This document shows positions 25,118 through 33,631 of a stretch of 54,421 bases of DNA, one piece after another (the stretch's first letter is position 1; each line of letters starts with the position of its first letter). Below the pieces are notes generated by a model that worked only from the letters and a program-made list of their open reading frames with translations, made no database searches and was not told where the DNA came from. This DNA is from Subdoligranulum sp. Lineage in GTDB: Bacteria > Bacillota > Clostridia > Oscillospirales > Ruminococcaceae. A program made the translations under genes and the position numbers. The stretch is from NCBI GenBank assembly GCA_014799685.1, contig JAAVHN010000035.1, positions 4,419 to 58,839 of the forward strand, in the 5' to 3' direction.

Positions 25118-25981
25118 ATGAAATATGTTTACGCCAACAAGGGAGACCGGGCGAGGGCTGCCCTGCGCGGCATCCTGCTGTGGATCTTTTTGGTATTCTG
25201 GGCGCTGCTCACCATCATTCCGCTCGTCTGGGTGTTTCTCAACTCGTTTAAAACCTCAAATGACATTTTGCTGAGCTCTGTGGCTTTTCCCAAGTCGCTG
25301 GACCTGCAGAATTATATCAAAATGTCCACCTACCCGGATATGAACCTGATCACGGCGTTTAAAAACAGTATGCTGATCTGCGGCGGCGTGGTGAGCGGTG
25401 TGTTGGTCTGTGCGGGTTTTGCGGCATTCGCGCTGGGGCGCTTTGACAACGGATTCAATAAATATATCAACGCGCTGCTCTCCGGCTGCATGCTGATTCC
25501 TGCATTTTCCACGCTGATCCCGAACTTTGTACTCATCAGCAGCTCGCCCTTCCGCGGCACGCAATGGGCTGTGATCCTGCCGCTGATTGCCAGTAATATG
25601 AGCTTTTCCACCCTGCTGCTGACGGGCTATGTGCGGTCTCTGCCACGGGAGCTGGACGAGGCCGCGATCATCGACGGGGCCAATATGATGCAGGTGTTTT
25701 TCCGCATCATCGTGCCGCTGTCGAAACCGATGCTGGCCACAGTCGGAACGATGACATTCATCTACACCTATAACGAGCTGCTGCTCTCTCTGGTCTATTT
25801 GCCGACGCGCGACAAGCAGCCGGTGAGCGTGATACTTTCTCTTGTGAGCAACATGTATGGCACGGACTACGGGGCGATGATGGCTGCGATCTGTCTGACG
25901 ATCCTGCCGGTACTGCTTTTGTACATGCTGGCGCAAAATCAGGTGATCAAGGGCCTGACGGCCGGATCCGTCAAGGGCTGA
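25118..25981 (+). CDS. Sugar ABC transporter permease (MalG/UgpE type)
   Basis: 287 residues with six helices and a short cytoplasmic N-terminus (MKYVYANKGDRARAALRG). The typical VFLNSFKTSNDIL strand follows TM1, and the EAA loop is RELDEAAIIDGANMMQVFFR near 175-194. It begins 13 bases after the first permease with GAGAGGG as ribosome site, and lies 40 bases before the GH9 gene. Together the two form the membrane channel of the importer. Confidence 0.92.
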   Translation: MKYVYANKGDRARAALRGILLWIFLVFWALLTIIPLVWVFLNSFKTSNDILLSSVAFPKSLDLQNYIKMSTYPDMNLITAFKNSMLICGGVVSGVLVCAGFAAFALGRFDNGFNKYINALLSGCMLIPAFSTLIPNFVLISSSPFRGTQWAVILPLIASNMSFSTLLLTGYVRSLPRELDEAAIIDGANMMQVFFRIIVPLSKPMLATVGTMTFIYTYNELLLSLVYLPTRDKQPVSVILSLVSNMYGTDYGAMMAAICLTILPVLLLYMLAQNQVIKGLTAGSVKG

Positions 25982-26021
25982 CAGGCGGCACCGGAAACAG
26001 AACGGAAAGGAGAGCGGGTAC

Positions 26022-27821
26022 ATGATCCGCATTTTGATCAATCAGCTGGGGTACGACTCCGAGGATACCAAAAAGGCGATCTTACAGGCGACAAACGGTG
26101 AACGGCCGGCGGAAGACACCTTCACGATCATCGAGGAGCTGACAGAGGAGGTTGTTTATCAGGGGACGCTGATACCGGCCGACCCGGTTGCGCGATGGAA
26201 TCAGGGCGATTTTTATGTGATGCGCTTTTCGGATTTTCAGCCGGGCAAGGGGCAGAATTTTGGGCATTTTTATAAAATCCGCGTCAGAACGGACGCGGGC
26301 ATGGCGGAATCATCGCCGTTTCAAATCTATGGCAACGTGCTGGAATACACCACGCTGTCTTCGGTGATGTACTATTTTAAATCCCAGCGCGTGACAGGAG
26401 AATACGAAAAAATTGATCGGTGCCTCAAGTTCAAAGGCCCGCGTGAGGGTACGGTGGATCTGCACGGCGGCTGGAACGACGCCACCGGAGACATCGGCGT
26501 ACACCTGACGCATCAGACGGTTTCGGGCTTTTTCAATGTGCAGCAGGGCAATCTGGCCGTGTTTACATTCTATAAGCTCATTGAACTGATTGAGCAGAGC
26601 AGTTGGCAGTACTATGCCATTTTCAACCGCCGTATTCTGGATGAAGCCGCGTATGGGGCAAACTGGCTTATGCGCCGGCGCGCACCATCCGGATCGTTTT
26701 TCAAGGCAGGGCCCCTGCGGCTGCCGGACGCCTACGAGCTTTCAGAGGTAACGCGCAAGTGCGGCTTTGAGTATAAAAATACGATCGGGGCGGACCGCAG
26801 GCCCATCCCGCAGGAGCAGTGGGCCATTACGGACGAGAGCTACGAGGCGTCCCTGCGCGGCGGGGGCGGTTACGCCGTGGCCGCTCTGGCGATGGCGGCG
26901 CGTTACCCATATGCCTCACAGGAGTATTCCTCACAGGAGTATCTTGACGCCGCCCGGGAGTCTTTTCTGTATTTGGAGGAAAACAACGAAAAATACACCA
27001 AGGACGGCAAATGGAACCTGATGGATGAATACTGCGCGCTGGAAGCATGCGTCGAATTGTACCGCACCTCGCGGGAATTCGGCTTTATGCGCCGTGCCCG
27101 CACTTATGCGGACAAGATCATTGGCCACTACATCGGCAAAACGGAGCGCAGCGGCTATTTGAGCCACGACGAGACGGACCGGCCGTTCTTTTCCCCGGCG
27201 GAGGAGGGGGCGCCCGTAATGGCGCTGCTGCACTATGCCGAAATTGAAAAGGAAGCGCCGCGCCGGGAAAGGGCGATCGATACCGCGGAAAAGGTGATGC
27301 GTTTTCTGCTGGAGATGACAAACCGGGTGTCCAATCCCTTTGGGTATGCCCGTGAGTACACGCAGGATAAGGAAGGCCGGCGCAAGGAACAGTTTTTCTT
27401 CCCGCACAATTCAGACGACGCCCCGTGGTGGCAGGGGGAGAACGCCCGCATTCTGTCCCTGGCCGCGGCGGCAAGGCTCTTGATGGGCGTTACGAAGGAC
27501 GCAGAATTGGCCGGGGAGCTGCAGGGCTTTGCAGACGATCAGGTGGCGTGGGTGCTGGGCCTGAACCCTTATGATTCCTGCATGATGATCAATCGCGGCC
27601 GGCACAATCCGGAGTACTTTTTCCGGTATCAGTATGATTTTATCGGCGTGCCATGCGGGATTGTGAACGGTATCACCAGTGCGTTTGACGATGACGAGGG
27701 CATTGAATACATTGCGTCCCCGCTGGATGATCCGCAGGTGGACGACAACTGGAGATGGGCGGAGGAGTGGCTGCCGCACGCGATATGGTATCTGCACGCG
27801 GTCGGTTTGAAAAAGCGGTGA
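26022..27821 (+). CDS. Intracellular glycoside hydrolase family 9 protein
   Basis: 599 residues. N-terminal Ig-like CelD_N domain (about 1-105: MIRILINQLGYDSEDTKKAI) and an alpha/alpha-barrel GH9 catalytic domain. The nucleophile-activating motif, usually GGWYDAGD, reads GGWNDATGD with D153 and D157, one residue longer than normal. The C-terminal part has VLGLNPYDSCMMINRGRHNP and WAEEWLPHAIWYLHAV with a candidate proton-donor Glu. No signal peptide, so it should act on oligosaccharides brought in by the adjacent importer, such as cello-oligosaccharides or mixed-linkage glucans. AAAGGAGAGCGGGTAC precedes the ATG. Confidence 0.88.
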   Translation: MIRILINQLGYDSEDTKKAILQATNGERPAEDTFTIIEELTEEVVYQGTLIPADPVARWNQGDFYVMRFSDFQPGKGQNFGHFYKIRVRTDAGMAESSPFQIYGNVLEYTTLSSVMYYFKSQRVTGEYEKIDRCLKFKGPREGTVDLHGGWNDATGDIGVHLTHQTVSGFFNVQQGNLAVFTFYKLIELIEQSSWQYYAIFNRRILDEAAYGANWLMRRRAPSGSFFKAGPLRLPDAYELSEVTRKCGFEYKNTIGADRRPIPQEQWAITDESYEASLRGGGGYAVAALAMAARYPYASQEYSSQEYLDAARESFLYLEENNEKYTKDGKWNLMDEYCALEACVELYRTSREFGFMRRARTYADKIIGHYIGKTERSGYLSHDETDRPFFSPAEEGAPVMALLHYAEIEKEAPRRERAIDTAEKVMRFLLEMTNRVSNPFGYAREYTQDKEGRRKEQFFFPHNSDDAPWWQGENARILSLAAAARLLMGVTKDAELAGELQGFADDQVAWVLGLNPYDSCMMINRGRHNPEYFFRYQYDFIGVPCGIVNGITSAFDDDEGIEYIASPLDDPQVDDNWRWAEEWLPHAIWYLHAVGLKKR

Positions 27822-27914
27822 GAAGCCATGGCTGGTCTTAGTACCATACCGGCAGCAGGCATGGTACAGAAAAAGTGCGCCGGCAGCTTTGCAATTTGGA
27901 AGGAGTGGTTTGGA

Positions 27915-29048
27915 TTGGACGCTTTGGATACGCTCCTGAATCGGTTTTTGGATATGGGTATCCCGGCATTCGATTGCCTGATCTATCATAAGGGGAAGAA
28001 GGCATACCGCCGCCTGGCGGGCTTTGCAGATTACGAAAGGACGAGGACGCTCGACACAAAACAGCTGTTTCGCATCTATTCGGTTACGAAGTTGATCACG
28101 GTTACAGCCGTGATGCAAATGATCGAGGCGGGTACCCTCCGCCTGGAGGATCGATTGAGCGATTTCTTCCCGGAGTTTGCGCAGATGCAGGTAAAAGCCG
28201 GGGACAGTGTTCGGAATGCGGATACGCCCATTACAATGGAGCATTTGCTCACCATGACGGCGGGCTTCAGCTATGACCGCTCTCCCGACCGCCCCGCGTG
28301 GTGCGCGGCGCGTGCGGCATCGGACGGCCACTGCCCCACGGTACAGACAGTGCGCTTTCTTGCGCAGGAGCCGCTCGAATACGAGCCGGGCACGGGTTGG
28401 CAGTACAGCTTTGGCCATGATATTCTCGCAGCGGTTGTGGAGACGATCAGTGGGGAACGTTTTGGTGCATATGTGAAAAAACGCATTTTTACGCCTTTGG
28501 GGATGACACAGTCCACATTCGATGATGGACAGATCCCGGAGGGTGCTTTGTGTGCGCAGTACCGCTATCACAGCGATACACACGCGATGATGAACTGTGG
28601 GCTGGAGATGCAGAACGGCTTCCGGCTTGGCGATGCATACGAGAGCGGAGGAGCGGGCTGCTGTTCCACCGCCGAAGATGTGATGAAGCTGCTGGAGGCT
28701 TTGCGCAAGGGCGAGATCCTGCGGCCGGAGACGGTTACGCTCCTCTCCACAAATCATCTGCGGGGCGTTCAGACAGAGATATTTCAAAAGGACCAGGCGG
28801 ATACCCGATATGGCTATGGGCTGGGCGTGGGCTGCCCCAACGGTACAGCGGGATGGAACATGTTTGGTTGGGGCGGCGCGGCCGGGGCTTACTGCGCGGT
28901 CGACCGTGAAAACGAGCTCAGCATCGTTTATCTTCAGCATGTGATGAATGCACCCAATAAATATCTGCGCCGTGAACTTTATCCCGCCGCAATGCGGGAA
29001 CTCGACCTGATAGAGCGAAAAATCAAATTTTCAGCAATTGTGGGATAA
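27915..29048 (+). CDS. Serine hydrolase, beta-lactamase class C / esterase family
   Basis: 377 residues from TTG 27915. The SxxK motif is SVTK (RIYSVTKLITV, near residue 55) and the second motif is YSF (GWQYSFGHDIL) instead of YSN or YAN. The third KTG-like motif is represented by GWGGAAGAY near the C-terminus, as in esterases of family VIII. A good AAGGAG site lies 9 bases before the TTG; ATG 27828, just after the GH9 stop, would add 29 unlikely residues. No signal peptide: probably a cytoplasmic esterase removing acyl groups from imported glycans rather than an antibiotic resistance gene. Confidence 0.82.
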   Translation: MDALDTLLNRFLDMGIPAFDCLIYHKGKKAYRRLAGFADYERTRTLDTKQLFRIYSVTKLITVTAVMQMIEAGTLRLEDRLSDFFPEFAQMQVKAGDSVRNADTPITMEHLLTMTAGFSYDRSPDRPAWCAARAASDGHCPTVQTVRFLAQEPLEYEPGTGWQYSFGHDILAAVVETISGERFGAYVKKRIFTPLGMTQSTFDDGQIPEGALCAQYRYHSDTHAMMNCGLEMQNGFRLGDAYESGGAGCCSTAEDVMKLLEALRKGEILRPETVTLLSTNHLRGVQTEIFQKDQADTRYGYGLGVGCPNGTAGWNMFGWGGAAGAYCAVDRENELSIVYLQHVMNAPNKYLRRELYPAAMRELDLIERKIKFSAIVG

Positions 29049-29096
29049 TTTGATCGAAAATATATGTTTTTTGGGGACAGAACTTGTATTTTCTGC

Positions 29097-29102
29097 TATA
29101 AT
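29097..29102 (+). promoter_or_regulatory. Extended -10 of the second ROK gene
   Basis: TGCTATAAT 60 bases before the ATG. No good -35 is seen at 17 bp; TTGGGG lies 20 bp upstream. Confidence 0.5.
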
Positions 29103-29164
29103 ATTAAAAAGGGATCCCGGAAAACAAATGGAAAAGGATTGGGAACGATAGGAGACTGGCAGCT

Positions 29165-30319
29165 ATGCATACATATATTCCCGCATATCTTCGCAGCAAA
29201 AACCGTGGAGTTGTTTTGCAGCTGTTTATTCAGCACAAGGTGCTTTCCAAGGCGGATATCGTTAAGCTGTCGAATCTGACGTTCCCTACCGTGACAAATG
29301 TCATAACGGATTTTCTGGAGATGGGACTTGTGCAGAAAACCGACGGTGTGACCACTGCGGAAAACGGACTGGGCCGGAAAGGTGTACAGCTGCGGCTGAA
29401 CGAAAACGCCTTCAGTACGATTGGGATCTTTTTCGAGGGGAATTATCTGCATGTGGGTCTGATGAACCTTCTGCACGAGGTGGTGGATCGCATTGACTAC
29501 GCGCTGGAGATCGATCCCTCCACGCCGGAGGAATATGCTGTCGTCTCCGAACATATGACGAACGCGATCGATACGCTGCTGCAGGCACATCCCGAGACGC
29601 AGGTGCTGGGTGTCGGTGTCGGTATGCCCGGTGTGGTTGACGCCAAAAACAATACGTTCCGCCGCTGGGGCAGGCTGTACCAGTTCTATGATCTTTACAA
29701 AACGTTCAGCTGCGATTTCCCGCTGCCTGTTTTTATCGAGAACGACATCAACGCGGCTGCACTTGGCGAGACGATCATTCGTAATGATCCCAATTTTTCA
29801 AATCTCTTTTTCTTTTCCGTCGGCACCGGAACGGGTGCGGGCCTCATCATCAATGATCGCATCTGGCGCGGCAACGCGAATTATGCGGGCGATGTGGGCA
29901 TGGTGATGAATCAACTGGATCTTTCCGGCCTGCCTGAGAATCTTTCTGCATTGCGTTTGAATAATCAAATTAACGTGAGTGCACTGGAAAAACATTTTGG
30001 CGTCGATATTGCGCACAATACCCCCTGCGGAGCAGAAAAAAAGCACGAGATCAGCGAGTATGTCGTGCAGCGCTTTCTGCCGATGCTCTATAATCTGAAC
30101 TATATTTTGGACATCACCCACTACGTTCTCTCCGGCTCGCTGATCGATTATCTTGGCGATATCGTTTTCGACTGCGTGCGTGAGCACATCAATTATCTGC
30201 ATCATCTCGATATGATCCCCATGCAGATGGATGTGGTACCCAGTATCCACCGCAACGTAGGAATTGTGGGTGCGGCGGATATCGCTCTCAGCAATCGAAT
30301 GTCTTCCATTCTGAACTGA
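29165..30319 (+). CDS. ROK family transcriptional regulator of the GH9/ABC locus
   Basis: 384 residues. N-terminal winged helix-turn-helix (about 22-60: SKADIVKLSNLTFPTVTNVI) followed by a ROK domain with GVGVGMPGVVD, FIENDINAAALGE and GTGTGAGLIINDRIWRG. The zinc motif CxCGxxGCxE present in most ROK proteins is missing: the region after NYAGDVGMVMN has none of these cysteines. TAGGAGACTGGCAGCT precedes the ATG. It likely senses a sugar from the locus and acts at the palindrome at 22710. Confidence 0.9.
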   Translation: MHTYIPAYLRSKNRGVVLQLFIQHKVLSKADIVKLSNLTFPTVTNVITDFLEMGLVQKTDGVTTAENGLGRKGVQLRLNENAFSTIGIFFEGNYLHVGLMNLLHEVVDRIDYALEIDPSTPEEYAVVSEHMTNAIDTLLQAHPETQVLGVGVGMPGVVDAKNNTFRRWGRLYQFYDLYKTFSCDFPLPVFIENDINAAALGETIIRNDPNFSNLFFFSVGTGTGAGLIINDRIWRGNANYAGDVGMVMNQLDLSGLPENLSALRLNNQINVSALEKHFGVDIAHNTPCGAEKKHEISEYVVQRFLPMLYNLNYILDITHYVLSGSLIDYLGDIVFDCVREHINYLHHLDMIPMQMDVVPSIHRNVGIVGAADIALSNRMSSILN

Positions 30320-30325
30320 AAACGC

Positions 30326-30368
30326 CAGCGAGCGCCTTGTCCCGGTTGGGGCAAGACGCTCGTTTTGC
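30326..30368. terminator. Terminator after the second ROK gene
   Basis: GCGAGCGCCTTGTCCC pairs with GGGGCAAGACGCTCGT around GGTT (two mismatches), followed by TTTGC. It can also serve the minus-strand gene ending at 30452. Confidence 0.75.
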
Positions 30369-30451
30369 AAAGTATTGTTTTGGATAAACTATGGGAGCAA
30401 TCCTCCGGCACCCGATGCGGTATGTCTTATGGGGTGCGAAAACGGCGCCTT

Positions 30452-30721
30452 TCAGGGTTCCGTCCAGCGGGCAATATAAAACCCGTCCGTCCAGCTTGTC
30501 TGGTCCAGCCCTGTCCGGTCGATCAGAAAACACTGCGGCGGATAGTCCCGGAAGCCCTCTTTGTTCCGCAGCTGCTCTATCGCTTCCTGTGCCTTTTCTT
30601 CGGAGGAAAAAACGCCGATCAGCTTTACTTCCTCGTGTGTGCCGAAACCGTCTGTCAGGGGATGCGTGTGCCAAAGGAGAAAGACATCCGTTGATGTGTT
30701 GACTGCGGGATTCATATACAT
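30452..30721 (-). CDS. Small soluble protein of unknown function, 89 residues
   Basis: Starts MYMNPAVNTSTDVFLLWHTH and continues with KLIGVFSSEEKAQEAIEQL, GFRDYP and FLIDRTGLDQTSWTDGF. I know this layout (strand-WHxH, GVFSSEEKAQEAI helix, FxIDxxxLDxxxWTEGF) as a widespread small uncharacterised family, but I cannot give a function. AGAGG lies five bases before this ATG, which decides against a longer frame to 30898. Single gene on the minus strand. Confidence 0.72.
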   Translation of the reverse strand: MYMNPAVNTSTDVFLLWHTHPLTDGFGTHEEVKLIGVFSSEEKAQEAIEQLRNKEGFRDYPPQCFLIDRTGLDQTSWTDGFYIARWTEP

Positions 30722-30912
30722 TCGCACCTCTGTCATGATAGCCGTTGATGGCGGGATGGGCTGTTTTGTGTTTTCCGAATTCGGTACCGGATCGGCAAGG
30801 GCAAACTTTCGAGAAGCAAACCGGCGATTTTGAGTTTCATATCGCTCCCGGCGATACAAAACCCAATTGGGATTTGTGTTTACGCCCTGATGAATCAATG
30901 CCCCATTGCCGC

Positions 30913-33003
30913 CTACAGGTCAAACAGCAGCTCGCTGTAATCCGGGATGGGCCAGCGGTCCTGCGGCACCATCGATTCCAGCGCGTCCACCTCTGTGCGC
31001 AAGGCGTTCATCTCGTGCTCACGCAGGCTGCGGCAGGCGTTTGCGCGCTGCTTTTCGTCCAGTTCGGCGGCGTCCAGCGCGCACAGGGCGCGGCGCAGTG
31101 CCTCCATGGCGCCGGCCGCGCGGTCCAGCGTGACGCACAGCTTTTCCACCAGCGCCTTGGCGCTGGCGCTGGCGCAGCCGTTTTGCTCGGCGTAGTATTC
31201 GGCGCGGCTGATGTGCGTCAGGTACTCGTATCCAGCCGGGAGCAGACTGCGGCTCACCATCTCCAGCATCGTGGAGGCGTCGATGTGAATGTGCTTTGCA
31301 TAGGTTTCCAGCGTGATCTCGTAGCGCGAATGGCATTCGGCGGCGGTAAATACCTTGGTGCGCTCGAACATGGCGACGTTCTTTTCGGCGAGGAACGCAT
31401 CGGCGGCGTCCGCCATGCTGCGGATGTCGGGCAGGTTCCGGCGCTTCGCTTCGGCGGCCCACTCCTTGCCGTAGTTGTTGCCGTTGAAGATGACGCGCCC
31501 GTGCCGGCGCCAGGTATCCGCAACGATCGCGCGCACCTCACCCGCCGGGTCGGCAGCCTGCTCCAGCCGGTCGGCAAATCCGCGCAGTGCGTCGGCGACG
31601 ATGGCGTTCGTCACGGCGTTCGCAAGGCCGATGCTCTGGCTCGCGCCCACCATGCGGAACTCGAACTTGTTGCCCGTGAACGCGAACGGCGAGGTGCGGT
31701 TGCGGTCGGAATCGTCCCGCTTCAAAACCGGCAGGCTCTTTACACCCATGCGCAGCGCGCCGTAGTCCTCGGAATGCAGGGCATGTCCCTCGGCCAGCTC
31801 CGCCAGCAGGTGGGTGAGCTTGTTGCCCAAAAATACGCTCACCACGGCGGGCGGCGCCTCATTGCCGCCCAGACGCTCCTCGTTGCCGGGGCAGCTGGCC
31901 GCAAGGCGCAGCAAATCGGCGTATTCATCCACGCCGGAGATCACCGCGCACAGCATCACGAGAAAAATGGGATCCTCTTCGGGCTTGTCTGCGGGATTCA
32001 GCAGGTTTTTGCCCGTGTTGGTGATGATGCTCCAGTTGTTGTGCTTGCCGCTGCCGTTCACGCCTGCGAACGGTTTTTCGTGCAAAAGACAGGCGAAATG
32101 ATGGCGCAGCGCCACCTTGCGCATCAGCTCCATCATGATTTGGTTGTGGTCGCAGGCGATGTTCGCCGTTGCGTACACGCTGGCCAGCTCGTATTGGCCG
32201 GGCGCCACCTCGTTGTGCTCGGTTTTGGCCGGGACACCCAGCCGCCACAGCTCCTCGTCCAGCTCGCGCATGAAGCCGCGCACGCGCTCGTTGATGCTGC
32301 CGTAGTAGTGATCCTCCAGCTCCTGCCCCTTGGGAGGCTTTGCACCCAGCAATGTGTGGCCGCAGACCTTCAGATCGAGCCGCCGGTCGAACAGATCCTT
32401 ATCCACCAGAAAATATTCCTGCTCCGCGCCGACGGTGGGCTGTACAAAGGTGGTCTGCGTATCGCCCAGCGCGCGCAGCACGCGCAGAGTCTGTTTGTTC
32501 AGCGCCTGCATGCTGCGCAGCACCGGCGTTTTCTGATCCAGCGCCTCGCCCGTATAGGCGCAGAACGCGGTGGGAATGTACAGCGTTGTGCCCAGCACAA
32601 AGGCGGGACTGGTGGGGTCCCACGCAGTATAGCCGCGCGCCTCGAACGTGGCGCGAAGCCCGCCGGACGGAAAGCTCGAAGCGTCGCTTTCGCCGCGCGC
32701 GAGCATCTTGCCGGAAAAGCTTAAAATTGGGTCGCCCTGCCGCACGCCGTCGATGAAGCTGTCGTGCTTGCCGCTGCCCGTGTTCGTCATGGGGCTGAAC
32801 CAGTGGGTATAGTGCGTCGCGCCCAGCTCCATGGCCCAGGCCTGCATGGCGCTTGCCACGACATCGGCCACCTCGGGCTTCCATGCCTTTCCCTCGTCGC
32901 GTATTTCGCGCAGCGCCTCGTACACCTCGTGCGGCAGCCGTTCACGCATCATGCGGTCGTCGAACAAATGGCTGCCGAACAGCTCGAACAATTCGTTTGC
33001 CAA
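30913..33003 (-). CDS. glnN: Glutamine synthetase type III
   Basis: 696 residues, as expected for GSIII (about 700). It opens ANELFELFGSHLFDDRMMRERLP, the typical GSIII N-terminus, and carries PTVGAEQEYFLV (catalytic Glu region), HNEVAPGQYELA, GSGKHNNWSI, NRTSPFAFTGNKFEFR and the long C-terminal helical domain. The enzyme makes glutamine from glutamate, ammonia and ATP. The start is TTG 33003: GGGGGAGG lies 8 bases before it, and that site is inside the sequence if an upstream ATG (33021) is used. Single gene; nitrogen control is likely but no operator is visible. Confidence 0.95.
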   Translation of the reverse strand: MANELFELFGSHLFDDRMMRERLPHEVYEALREIRDEGKAWKPEVADVVASAMQAWAMELGATHYTHWFSPMTNTGSGKHDSFIDGVRQGDPILSFSGKMLARGESDASSFPSGGLRATFEARGYTAWDPTSPAFVLGTTLYIPTAFCAYTGEALDQKTPVLRSMQALNKQTLRVLRALGDTQTTFVQPTVGAEQEYFLVDKDLFDRRLDLKVCGHTLLGAKPPKGQELEDHYYGSINERVRGFMRELDEELWRLGVPAKTEHNEVAPGQYELASVYATANIACDHNQIMMELMRKVALRHHFACLLHEKPFAGVNGSGKHNNWSIITNTGKNLLNPADKPEEDPIFLVMLCAVISGVDEYADLLRLAASCPGNEERLGGNEAPPAVVSVFLGNKLTHLLAELAEGHALHSEDYGALRMGVKSLPVLKRDDSDRNRTSPFAFTGNKFEFRMVGASQSIGLANAVTNAIVADALRGFADRLEQAADPAGEVRAIVADTWRRHGRVIFNGNNYGKEWAAEAKRRNLPDIRSMADAADAFLAEKNVAMFERTKVFTAAECHSRYEITLETYAKHIHIDASTMLEMVSRSLLPAGYEYLTHISRAEYYAEQNGCASASAKALVEKLCVTLDRAAGAMEALRRALCALDAAELDEKQRANACRSLREHEMNALRTEVDALESMVPQDRWPIPDYSELLFDL

Positions 33004-33278
33004 AAATACTTCCTCCCCCATTGGTTTTGCCGCAGCGCCCGCCCTGCAGGGCCGTTTGCGGCGCTTTCCCGCCGAACTGCAAGACCGCGCCGTCAAAACA
33101 AAACCGTATGGCCTATTTTATCACGGAAGAAAGCGGGATACAAGGTGTAAAGGCGCTTTTTTGCGTGTCTTTCCGCACTTTTCGAGCAGGGAAAAGGCAT
33201 TTGTCTGTTTCCTGTGTTTTTTCGCATTTTTGCCCGCATTTTTCCGCATTTTTCCCCGCATTTTTCTTGAAAATAGTC
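33004..33278. other. Gap between glnN and the tRNA cluster, with repeated T-tracts
   Basis: Divergent spacer. The half near the tRNA promoter contains four repeats of CCGCATTTTT (or TCGCATTTTT) between about 33218 and 33268, spaced 12-13 bases apart. No gene is seen and no clear glnN promoter could be identified. Confidence 0.6.
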
Positions 33279-33307
33279 TTGACAAAACAGGGGACGTATT
33301 GTAGAAT
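33279..33307 (+). promoter_or_regulatory. Promoter of the tRNA cluster
   Basis: TTGACA, 17-bp spacer, TAGAAT, 33 bases before tRNA-Arg. Confidence 0.85.
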
Positions 33308-33340
33308 AACAAAGTAGCGCGCCGTTGGTGGCTTTCATTT

Positions 33341-33417
<77 letters not shown>

Positions 33418-33428
33418 TTTTTCAATAT

Positions 33429-33506
33429 GGTGGGTGTAGCTCAGCTGGTAGCAGCACCGGATTGTGGTTCCGGGTGTCGTGGGTTCGAGTCCCATCTCCC
33501 ACCCCA
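33429..33506 (+). tRNA. tRNA-His (anticodon GTG)
   Basis: Anticodon loop TTGTGGTT, encoded CCA, and the extra 5' G (33429) opposite C73, the histidine identity element. The 3' side of the D stem reads GCAGC instead of the usual GAGC, leaving one C-C mismatch, and the acceptor stem has a T-T pair. Confidence 0.92.
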
Positions 33507-33510
33507 TTCA

Positions 33511-33550
33511 ACAGAGAGCGGCAAATCCGCACGCGGATTTGCCGCTCTGT
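33511..33550. other. Perfect hairpin between tRNA-His and tRNA-Gln
   Basis: AGCGGCAAATCCGC pairs perfectly with GCGGATTTGCCGCT around AC, with ACAG/CTGT outside. There is no T-run on either strand, so it looks more like an RNA processing site in a common transcript than a terminator. Confidence 0.7.
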
Positions 33551-33555
33551 AATAC

Positions 33556-33631
33556 TGGGCCATCGCCAAGTGGTAAGGCAACGGACTTTGACTCCGTCAT
33601 TCCGCTGGTTCGAATCCAGCTGGCCCAACCA
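33556..33631 (+). tRNA. tRNA-Gln (anticodon TTG)
   Basis: 76 nt with encoded CCA. Acceptor TGGGCCA/TGGCCCA, anticodon arm CGGACTTTGACTCCG, T-arm GCTGGTTCGAATCCAGC. Confidence 0.95.

Noticed and set aside
27828-27914. ATG 27828 as start of the serine hydrolase
   Set aside because: Adds 29 residues without homology and without a ribosome site; TTG 27915 has AAGGAG at good distance. Kept as an alternative only.
27915-29048. Serine hydrolase as an antibiotic beta-lactamase
   Set aside because: No signal peptide, YSF instead of YxN, and location in a glycan locus; an esterase role fits better.
30745-32724. 659-codon plus-strand frame opposite glnN
   Set aside because: Antisense shadow of the glutamine synthetase gene; no ribosome site or recognisable motif.
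33218-33268. Four short repeats considered as a CRISPR array
   Set aside because: Units are about 10 bases with 2-3-base spacers; far too short for CRISPR repeats and no cas genes are present.
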